Shown: piece by piece, positions 20,114 through 26,363 of the stretch | Layout: each line of letters begins with the position of its first letter | Numbering within the stretch: the first letter of the stretch is position 1 | Origin: an uncultured Collinsella sp. | GTDB lineage: Bacteria; Actinomycetota; Coriobacteriia; Coriobacteriales; Coriobacteriaceae | Direction: 5' to 3' | Assembly (NCBI GenBank): GCA_900549745.1 | Contig: URPJ01000019.1 | Location: 1 to 26,363 of the forward strand | DNA: 26,363 bases | Translations under genes and position numbers: made by a program | The notes under the pieces: model-generated | The model's input: only the letters and a program-made list of their open reading frames with translations | The model's database searches: none | What the model was told of the DNA's origin: nothing

Positions 20114-21409
20114 ATGGATGCACCAAAGAGATTGACCCAAAAGGGATATAGGCCCCGGCTCATAGAGGAGCGCCTCGACACCCTTATGCGGGCGTTTGGC
20201 TGTGTGGAGATCAACGGCCCCAAATGGTGCGGCAAGACCTGGACGGCGCTCTCTCGCTCGGCGAGCGTCTCCAGGCTCGATGAGCCTGCGCAGCGTGCGG
20301 CGGCAGAGGTCGACCCAAGCCTGGCGCTCATCGGCGATGCGCCACACCTGGTCGATGAATGGCAGGAGGTGCCCGAGGTTTGGGATGCCGCCCGGCGTTT
20401 CGTGGACGCGAGCGGCAACGAACGGGGGACACTTTTGCTCACGGGCTCGACCGCGCTCAAAAGCGAGGAGCGCAGCCATGTTCGTCATTCCGGCACGGGT
20501 AGGATCGCCCGTCTGTCAATGCGCCCCATGGCCCTGTGTGAGTCGGGCGACGGCGAGCCGCTCGTGTCACTGGCAAGCCTCTTTAAGGGCGAGGATTTTG
20601 CCCCTCAGCGTCGCGAGAGCACGGTGGATGACGTCGCCCGCTGGTGCTGCAGGGGCGGTTGGCCTGCAAATCTTGGGCTTTCGGAAGATCTTGCGCGAGA
20701 GACGGCAAGCCAGTACGTGCACTCGGTGCTCGACGTCAACGTGCTGGACGAGGGCATGTCACCCGAGCTTGCACACGGCCTTTTGCGAGCTCTTGCCATG
20801 AACGAGAGCCAGGCTGTCACGTACAAGACGCTCGTAAAGGACGCCTCGTACGGTGAGGCGGGCCCCGACGAGAGGACCATTGCTGCGTACTTGGACCTCT
20901 TCAACAGGCTCAAGCTGACCGAGGACCTGTGCGGATGGGAGCCGCCCATGCGCTCGAAGGCCCGCGTTCGCGTGCGCCCCAAGCGCTACTTCTGTGACCC
21001 GTCACTTGCGGCGGCGTTGCTGGGGGCTACCCCTGAGCGGCTGCTTGGCGATATGCAAACGCTGGGGATGCTCTTTGAGAATCTCGTCCTGCGCGACGTG
21101 CGCGTGTTCCTTTCCACCTACGGCGGTGTCGACAACAGTGTCCATTATTTCCGAGATGAGAAGGGCCTTGAGGTCGATCTGATCGTTGAGCACGACGGGC
21201 GCTGGGGAGCCATCGAGGTCAAGCTGAGTGATGCGAAAGCAGACGATGGAGCGAGAAATCTCAAGGCGCTGGAGAGGAAAGTGCTCTCCAATCCTGCCGC
21301 CCAGAATGCCGCGCCGGCGTTTTTGGCGGTCGTGGTTGGAAAGGGGAGCATTGCCTATACACGCGACGACGGCGTGGCGGTGATTCCCATGGCGGCACTT
21401 GGGGCGTAG
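20114..21409 (+). CDS. AAA_14/DUF4143-type ATPase with nuclease-fold C-terminus
   Basis: 431-residue ATP-binding protein of the AAA_14 plus DUF4143 family, function undefined. Walker A is GPKWCGKT (35-42) and Walker B is HLVDEWQ (Asp81-Glu82), followed by the family's LLTGSTAL sensor motif and RLSMRPMAL. The C-terminal DUF4143 part has LGMLFENLVLRDVRVF and then LEVDLIVEHDGRWGAIEVKLS (about 352-372), a PD-(D/E)XK-like Asp...Glu-x-Lys arrangement. No strong Shine-Dalgarno is visible: GAGAGGGA (20096-20103) is ten bases before the ATG. It is separated from the DUF234 ATPase by 197 bases holding the five 23-bp repeats, so it is probably transcribed by itself. Both ATPases share the same overall plan (AAA domain plus C-terminal nuclease-like fold) though they are not closely similar. 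Confidence 0.85.
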   Translation: MDAPKRLTQKGYRPRLIEERLDTLMRAFGCVEINGPKWCGKTWTALSRSASVSRLDEPAQRAAAEVDPSLALIGDAPHLVDEWQEVPEVWDAARRFVDASGNERGTLLLTGSTALKSEERSHVRHSGTGRIARLSMRPMALCESGDGEPLVSLASLFKGEDFAPQRRESTVDDVARWCCRGGWPANLGLSEDLARETASQYVHSVLDVNVLDEGMSPELAHGLLRALAMNESQAVTYKTLVKDASYGEAGPDERTIAAYLDLFNRLKLTEDLCGWEPPMRSKARVRVRPKRYFCDPSLAAALLGATPERLLGDMQTLGMLFENLVLRDVRVFLSTYGGVDNSVHYFRDEKGLEVDLIVEHDGRWGAIEVKLSDAKADDGARNLKALERKVLSNPAAQNAAPAFLAVVVGKGSIAYTRDDGVAVIPMAALGA

Positions 21410-21451
21410 TGGTTTTGCGGGCGTGCCGTGCTTCCTTTACCGAAAATCCAT

Positions 21452-21480
21452 TTGGTAAACCAGATGCTCGCGGATAGAAT
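21452..21480 (+). promoter_or_regulatory. promoter candidate for a short transcript
   Basis: TTGGTA (21452-21457), 17-base spacer, TAGAAT (21475-21480). The -35 overlaps the right arm of an inverted repeat TTTACC/GGTAAA (21436-21441/21454-21459), which may be an operator or the end of the preceding transcript. It faces a 200-base stretch that ends in a terminator. Confidence 0.4.
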
Positions 21481-21486
21481 AAAGTT

Positions 21487-21702
21487 GACGGCAGCCCAAG
21501 GGTGATAGCTGGGCAGCGCCGTTGCTTGGTCAAGAGGTCAGTGCCTTAATGGCAGCGACTTGTTATGCTTAGAATGCTGCTTGAGTGCCTCGGAAAGTTC
21601 GATAAGCGCCGTGAAGAGCGAGACCAAAGCAACCAAGAGCTCTACGAGCTCTGATGGGCCCGGGATGACCGCTGATTCAAGTCACCGGGCCTAAATCTTT
21701 TT
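21487..21702 (+). ncRNA. candidate short structured transcript with a 29-codon ORF
   Basis: Bounded by the promoter candidate at 21452-21480 and a terminator at the right end. The 5' part folds as ACGGC-A-GCCCA...TGGGC-AGC-GCCGT (about 21486-21521). A 29-codon frame (ATGCTTAGAATGCTGC..., about 21565-21654; MLRMLLECLGKFDKRREER...) stops right before the terminator, but has no clear ribosome binding site. The minus strand of the same stretch reads as an alternative small hydrophobic peptide containing ELVELLVALVSLFTALIEL, without ATG, GTG or TTG at a suitable place. Which strand is used, and whether a peptide is made, cannot be decided here. Confidence 0.35.
21657..21702 (+). terminator. terminator of the short transcript
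   Basis: GGCCCGG...CCGGGCC stem (about 21657-21691), extended inside by TGAC/GTCA after a two-base bulge. It is followed by TAAATCTTTTTC. Confidence 0.7.
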
Positions 21703-21864
21703 CATGCATTTGAATAGAGCGGGCAACTCTCTTGGGGCCGTCTGCATGACGTGTGCCTGGCGCATGGTATTGCGCCCAGCTTTCATGTCCGCGCGGCCAC
21801 CTATCCTTACGGCAATGTAGCCGCCTATGTAGCAAGCGGCAGGCAACGGAGAAAGGCCCTAACC

Positions 21865-22598
21865 GTGTCAGTTGAAAAGACGCCGGGTATCTCGGCTATC
21901 GATACGACGAACTTTGCGCGCCAGATTGTGCTGGACTTTGAGTTTGCGCCGGTGCCAAAGCAGCGCCAGCGCCGTGGACTGCGCAATGAGATTATCGAGG
22001 TCGGCGCCGTCAAGCTCGATAACCGCGGCAACGTTATAGGCGAGTTCTCGCAGTTTGTGCAGACAGAATTTACCGAAGGCGTTGCGTTTCCCGTCCGCGA
22101 GCTCACGGGGATATCGGCCGTGGACACCGCGATGGCCGACCCGCTCTATGCGGTGATCAAAAGGCTCAGCGATTGGATCGGTCGCTACTCCGCCCAGGTG
22201 GTCGTTGGAGCGGGGCGGATCGTCGACAGCTTTTGACCGAGTGCCAGGCAAAACACATCGACCTTGCCGCATTTCCTACGGACTGGGCCGACCTGCAGGC
22301 GTTTTACACCTCGATCATGGACGTGGGCAGCCACGGGTGCGTCTCTTTGAGTGACGCGGCGACGTGGTTTGGTATCGAGTTCGACGAGTCGACGGGCCAC
22401 GCCCACAGCGCCCTAGCCGATGCGCGCGTGACCGCCAAGCTGCTCAAGCAGATGATGGATGGGGACTACCGCGTGAGTCCGCACGCCCAGGAAGTCCGCC
22501 AGCGTTGGGGGATGGGCGAGCGACCCCAGACGCGCCTTTCCAGCAAGTGCCCCGAGCTGAGAGACCTGCTGCTGAGGCTGAAGGCGGAGGGGAGGTAG
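21865..22598 (+). pseudogene. DnaQ-like 3'-5' exonuclease, broken by a one-base frameshift
   Basis: Two overlapping frames together make one DEDD-type exonuclease of about 244 residues. The first part, from a GTG at 21865 (GGAGAAAGG at 21848-21856), has the ExoI motif in IVLDFEFAPVP and runs VRELTGISAVDTAM...RYSAQVVV before ending in a stop at 22234-22236. The second part continues in another frame with WSGADRRQLL ... GHAHSALADARVTAKLL, the ExoIII His...Asp motif, to 22598. One missing base near 22205 (GTCGTT before TGGAGC) explains the shift: adding one T restores a continuous reading. The break falls in the ExoII region, so the truncated product lacks catalytic residues. No slippery sequence is visible, so programmed frameshifting is unlikely; a sequencing error remains possible. 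Confidence 0.75.
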
Positions 22599-22627
22599 GC
22601 GGGGCAGACAATATTGTCGTTTCGCCT

Positions 22628-22780
22628 GTGAAGAAGGAACCAATTAACTACAAAGTGTGGATGGCTTCTAGTGAAGACTTAAACACCAGACTAAGAAAAG
22701 GTTATCGAGCCATTGGGACTGCAGCATTCGCCCATCGCAAGACGTTACTCGTTCAAATTGGGACGCTCCACATCCTATGA
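22628..22780 (+). CDS. doubtful 50-codon ORF
   Basis: A GTG-started frame at 22628-22780 reads MKKEPINYKVWMASSEDLN and ends TLLVQIGTLHIL. It is AT-richer than its neighbours and has no clear ribosome binding site. Its 3' end lies inside the left arm of the inverted repeat at 22760-22802. It may be a remnant of a longer gene or chance. I recognise no family. Confidence 0.15.
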   Translation: MKKEPINYKVWMASSEDLNTRLRKGYRAIGTAAFAHRKTLLVQIGTLHIL

Positions 22781-22802
22781 AATGGTTAATGCGGAGCGTC
22801 CC
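22760..22802 (-). terminator. possible terminator downstream of hsdR
   Basis: Perfect 10-bp inverted repeat (22760-22769 and 22793-22802; GGGACGCTCC) with a 23-base loop, 21 bases beyond the hsdR stop. The T-run on the minus strand is weak (CAATTTG), so termination is uncertain. Confidence 0.45.
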
Positions 22803-22823
22803 TAGAACTCTGTCTTCTGTTAC

Positions 22824-25736
22824 CTAATAGTAGAGTTCGATATACGAATACGCCTTATCAAAAAGAGCCTGGTCTTTGAGCTTATAGCGCATCCACAGAA
22901 TGGCACGGAGCTGTTTTTTAACCTCTTTCACGCCAGCCGTGGTAGCTTGCCAGCCGTCGAAGCGAGTTATCTTAACGATCTCGTCAATGTCATTGACGAT
23001 GTTCTCGACGATGATAGGCGTGTCGCCGTTCTTGATGCCGTTAAAGAGCTCAGTGAGAGCAGCCTTTCCCTTGTCCTCCTCTTCCTCGGGCACGACTTCC
23101 TTTTCGGCGGCTCGTGCTTCTTTGGCGAGGTCGATGAGCATCTTGAGGAACTCGACGCTGTTGATGAGACCTTGCTCGTGACGTTCCCTCAGGTCCTCCA
23201 GGCGCTCGCCGAGCTTCTGGAACTTGCCATTCTTATCGTGCCTGCGGATTCGGGCGACGAGATCTATCTCCAGCTTACGCGTGATCTTCTCGGTATTGCT
23301 CTTGTCGTTGATGAAGTGCTCGATCATGTCCTCGTCGAGCTCAAGGATGTCGTCATCGTCTCGGACTCTCTCGACGGTGATGTTCTCGTGCACGAGCTCG
23401 ATTGTCTTGGGCCCGAGCGCTGCCCAGATGAGCTTCCCGCGATTGTCTACCGGTCTCACGGAATCGTAGACCTGCGAGAGCCAGATGAAATCGGGCTTGT
23501 AGGGATTGAGACATGCGTCGGGCGAAAGGGCTTCCCACGCTCTGTTCAAGACCGAGAAGTCGGCCCCAAACTGGTCTTTCACCTTTGTCGTTGGCAGGCA
23601 TTGTTGAGCTTCGAGAAGGGACTCCCAATCCGCGCTGCGGCGGTCTCTGACCGTTGAGAAGTACTCAAGACAGCAATGCATAAGCCCGGGTAGCTCGGCC
23701 TTTACCTCGTCGATGTTGGTTATAACCTTCTGCACCTCGGCCTCGTCGAAGTGCAGAGACTTGGCGACGTTGTCGAAGAGGCCGATATAGTCGACAATGA
23801 GACCGAATGTCTTCTTGTCGTTGTAGACGCGGTTGGTTCGACAGATTGCCTGCAACAGCGTGTGGTCGCGCAAGGGCTTGTCAAGGTACTGAGTTTGCAG
23901 GATGGGCGCATCGAACCCCGTGAGCAGCTTTGCAGTGACGATGAGAATCTTGAGTGGATCGTCCGGGTCGCGGAAACGGTCAAGGAGCTTTTCTTCGGCA
24001 TCGCGATCGCGACGATATGCCTTGTACCGGTCCTCCTTGTCGTTGTTCGTGTCCATGACGATGGTGACTGCATCAGCGCCCAAGAGCTTGTCGAGCTCCT
24101 CCTTATACAGCAGGCAGCACTCTCGGTCGTAGCAGACTACCTGCGCCTTGAAGCCGTCGGGCTCAACCTTCGATTTGAAGTGTTTGGCAATGTGTTCACA
24201 CACCTTGTGAATGCGGTCGGGGGCCTTCATGACGGCTTCGATCTTGACGCGCCTGGTGAGTTCCGCCTTGTCCTCTTTGCTGAGGTCTCGGGTCATTTCG
24301 TCAAAGGCGGCGTTCACGACCTCTTGGTTGACGTGGAGCTCGACGGGAACGGTTTCAAAATGGAGCGGCAATGTGGCGTGGTCGCGGATGGAGTCGGCGA
24401 AGGAATAGCGGCTCATGTAGCCGGACTTGTCCTCTTTGGCACCGAAGGTGTGGAACGTGTTCTTGTCGGTTCGGTTGATGGGCGTGCCGGTCAAGCCGAA
24501 GAAGAAGGCGTTTGGCAAGGCGAGTCGCATCTTCTCGCCGAGGTCGCCCTCTTGGGTGCGGTGCGCCTCGTCGACCATGAGGATGATGTTCTCGCGCTCG
24601 TTGAGCGTCCCCGCAACCTCGCCGAATTTGAAGATGGTGGTGATGAGGACCTTTCTCATGTCCTGCTTGAAGAAGGACTCAAGCTCCTCCTTGCTGCCGG
24701 CGCTTGCGAGGTTGGGGATATCGGATGCGTTGAAGGTCCCTGTGATCTGGGTCTCGAGGTCGATTCGGTCATCCACGATGACGACGGTCGGGTTCTTGAG
24801 TTCGGGGACCATGCGCAGCTTCTGGGCGGCGAATACCATGAGCAGTGACTTTCCTGAGCCCTGGAAATGCCAAATGAGGCCACACTTCGGGTATCCTGCG
24901 CGGACGCGGTCCACGATGAGGTTCGCGCCCTCGAACTGTTGGTAGCGACAGATCAGCTTGATGCGTCGATGTTTCTTGTCGGTGGCGAAGAGCGTGAAGA
25001 ACTGGAAGATGTCCATGACGTTCGAGGGGGTGAGCATGGATGCCATGCTTCTCTTGACGTCGGCAAGTGTGCCCTCGCTCTTCTTGTCGCCCTCATGCCA
25101 GGGTCCCCACATCTCGGGAGGCATGTTCACCGACCCGTAGCGATAGCATTTTCCTTCGCTGGCGAAGTTGATGGCGCTACAGACGAACATCTGCGGGATG
25201 CTCTTCTCATATTTAGCGATGTCGCCAGCGCCGTCGAGCCAGGTTATCGAATCGCGCACCGGCGTCTTGAGCTCGCCGATGACGAGCGGAAATCCATTGA
25301 CAAGAAGGACGAGGTCGAGGCGCTTGCCGCCCTGTTCCTGGGGGTAGACCCACTGGTTGGTGACGATGTACTCGTTTTTGTCAAGATCGCCGTCCGCCGC
25401 CGTGCCAAAGAAGCGGATGGGGACCATGCGGCCGTCTTTGCCGTAGGGGAATGAGTTCTCCTCGATGACGAGCTTTTTGAACCGCTCGTTGGTGGAGACC
25501 AGGTTCTGCGGACTTGTGGACTGAATGAGGGCCCTGAGTCGGTAGATGATCTCGTCGGCGCGATCGGGGTCTTCTGCAATCTCCGGGTTAAGCCTGATGA
25601 GGGCGTCCTTGACCATGGGCTCGACCATGACGTCGGCATGGCGGCGCGGGAGGTCTTCGGCAGCCACGTATCTCCAGCCAAGGCTGGCAAGCGCCTCGAC
25701 GCTCATTTGCTCGATGGTGTTGTCCTCGTTAAACAT
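22824..25736 (-). CDS. hsdR: type I restriction enzyme R subunit
   Basis: Motor and nuclease subunit of a type I restriction-modification complex; it translocates and cuts unmethylated foreign DNA. At 970 residues it is full length. The N-terminal nuclease core shows Asp141 (KRLDLVLLVNG) and Glu155-x-Lys157 (IGELK). The SF2 helicase motifs are FQGSGKS (291-297), DEAH (389-392), LTGTP (415-419), LLTGFDAP and QAICRTNR. The C-terminal segment is helical and charged, with a run of acidic residues (VVPEEEEDKGK). The start ATG (25734-25736) overlaps the hsdS stop (25729-25731) by an eight-base shared segment, so translation is probably coupled. The M subunit is not in the window and would lie further upstream on the minus strand. 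Confidence 0.95.
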   Translation of the reverse strand: MFNEDNTIEQMSVEALASLGWRYVAAEDLPRRHADVMVEPMVKDALIRLNPEIAEDPDRADEIIYRLRALIQSTSPQNLVSTNERFKKLVIEENSFPYGKDGRMVPIRFFGTAADGDLDKNEYIVTNQWVYPQEQGGKRLDLVLLVNGFPLVIGELKTPVRDSITWLDGAGDIAKYEKSIPQMFVCSAINFASEGKCYRYGSVNMPPEMWGPWHEGDKKSEGTLADVKRSMASMLTPSNVMDIFQFFTLFATDKKHRRIKLICRYQQFEGANLIVDRVRAGYPKCGLIWHFQGSGKSLLMVFAAQKLRMVPELKNPTVVIVDDRIDLETQITGTFNASDIPNLASAGSKEELESFFKQDMRKVLITTIFKFGEVAGTLNERENIILMVDEAHRTQEGDLGEKMRLALPNAFFFGLTGTPINRTDKNTFHTFGAKEDKSGYMSRYSFADSIRDHATLPLHFETVPVELHVNQEVVNAAFDEMTRDLSKEDKAELTRRVKIEAVMKAPDRIHKVCEHIAKHFKSKVEPDGFKAQVVCYDRECCLLYKEELDKLLGADAVTIVMDTNNDKEDRYKAYRRDRDAEEKLLDRFRDPDDPLKILIVTAKLLTGFDAPILQTQYLDKPLRDHTLLQAICRTNRVYNDKKTFGLIVDYIGLFDNVAKSLHFDEAEVQKVITNIDEVKAELPGLMHCCLEYFSTVRDRRSADWESLLEAQQCLPTTKVKDQFGADFSVLNRAWEALSPDACLNPYKPDFIWLSQVYDSVRPVDNRGKLIWAALGPKTIELVHENITVERVRDDDDILELDEDMIEHFINDKSNTEKITRKLEIDLVARIRRHDKNGKFQKLGERLEDLRERHEQGLINSVEFLKMLIDLAKEARAAEKEVVPEEEEDKGKAALTELFNGIKNGDTPIIVENIVNDIDEIVKITRFDGWQATTAGVKEVKKQLRAILWMRYKLKDQALFDKAYSYIELYY

Positions 25737-26363
25737 TTCCGAGCCCTAACTCCTGGTTCAAGATTTTCTTCGTCGTGGCGTTTAGCTCATCGAGGGCCTT
25801 TTGTACGGCAAATTTCGATTTGTCGATCGAAGTGGCGAAGTCAGCGAATTCTCTCTGGAGGGAAAACGGAGGCACAGGAATCTCAATTGATCGAATTTTC
25901 CTGGTACTTAAGGTGTGTAAACCTGAGGTATTGACCGCTTTAGCCATGATTTGTCTCCTTCCTTCGGAGGACGACAAGAAAGTTTGAACATAAAGCGGGA
26001 GGGCCTCGTCTCTTAGGCGAACTCGGATTAGGTGATTCTGATGGACGCAAGGATCAATTTGACCATTCCAAATTGCCGATCTTCCTATTTGTGTATCGCT
26101 GCCATTACCCTCAACAATTAACAAGTCGCCGGATATTAGCCTAACGGCTTCATACTCCTGTTCCGTCAGTCCAATGGTCTTCACTTCCGTTAGGTCAAGT
26201 TCATTGGGGAGAATATTGGCGACACGAAGGTATGGAAGCTGCAACTTCATGGCTTCTCGTTTTTTGTTCTTTGTAATCCCGCCCTGAATATCAGCTATGT
26301 CTTCAAGATGTTTTATCGGAATGCCAGGCTTATCGAACATCTCGACAAATTGTGATTTGACGA
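25729..26363 (-). CDS. hsdS: type I restriction specificity subunit, 3' part (edge-truncated)
   Basis: DNA-recognition subunit of the type I system. The window shows its C-terminal 210 residues; the frame is open to the right edge (reading VKSQFVEMF before KPGIPIKHLEDIADIQGG). The KSQF.EMF element is the usual central spacer linking the first target-recognition domain to the second, so the visible part is the second recognition domain (LPYLRVANI, GDLLIVEGNGS, IGRSAIW, QNHLIRVRL) plus the C-terminal coiled coil (IPVPPFSLQREFADFATSID). Composition is clearly AT-richer than hsdR, normal for exchangeable recognition domains. The missing half, or a half-length variant as in invertible hsdS cassettes, lies beyond the window. 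It overlaps the hsdR start. Confidence 0.88.
   Translation of the reverse strand, partial: VKSQFVEMFDKPGIPIKHLEDIADIQGGITKNKKREAMKLQLPYLRVANILPNELDLTEVKTIGLTEQEYEAVRLISGDLLIVEGNGSDTQIGRSAIWNGQIDPCVHQNHLIRVRLRDEALPLYVQTFLSSSEGRRQIMAKAVNTSGLHTLSTRKIRSIEIPVPPFSLQREFADFATSIDKSKFAVQKALDELNATTKKILNQELGLGNV

Noticed and set aside
22190..22236. Programmed ribosomal frameshift in the exonuclease
   Set aside because: No slippery heptamer or clear downstream stimulatory structure; a one-base deletion is simpler.

Overview
The window looks like chromosomal DNA of a high-GC, anaerobic, gut-type actinobacterium. The gene content, codon use and style of the purine locus fit a Coriobacteriia member close to Collinsella; this is inferred from the sequence alone. 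No rRNA, tRNA, transposase, integrase or CRISPR array was found.

Region 1 (1-6000) is housekeeping and metabolism. It holds a fructose-type PTS EIIBC (+), an intergenic block with three copies of a 55-bp inverted repeat, a convergent pair of RNA-modification-type genes (RluA-family pseudouridine synthase and U32 peptidase, minus strand), and ridA (+).

Region 2 (6015-16502) is a purine catabolism locus. A YheO/DauR-type regulator (minus) is divergent from five plus-strand genes: an NCS2 nucleobase permease, the SsnA amidohydrolase, YgfK (flavin/Fe-S oxidoreductase), a 4x[4Fe-4S] polyferredoxin and an XdhD-like molybdenum hydroxylase with a fused 2Fe-2S part. They are followed by a clear terminator. 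These are the redox and deamination core of the anaerobic purine/urate gene set known from E. coli (ssnA-ygfK-xdhD) and gut anaerobes. Likely flow: the permease imports the purine, the Mo enzyme hydroxylates or dehydroxylates it, SsnA deaminates a ring or opened-ring intermediate, and the polyferredoxin and YgfK carry the electrons. No separate FAD subunit (XdhB/YgfM) is present. Two intergenic spacers in the operon (8418-8612 and 9969-10117) are chains of perfect hairpins without T-runs.

Region 3 (16503-26363) is an accessory, defence-like region. An AbiEi/DUF559-like gene sits between two tandem arrays of a 62-bp palindromic unit. Then come a DUF234-type AAA ATPase/nuclease behind a 25-bp-arm perfect palindrome, a DUF4143-type AAA ATPase/nuclease behind five 23-bp direct repeats, a possible short structured transcript, a frameshifted DnaQ-like exonuclease, and the hsdR and (edge-truncated) hsdS genes of a type I restriction system on the minus strand. 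The two ATPases each carry their own conspicuous repeat at the promoter. These repeat/gene pairings are the least explained part of the window.
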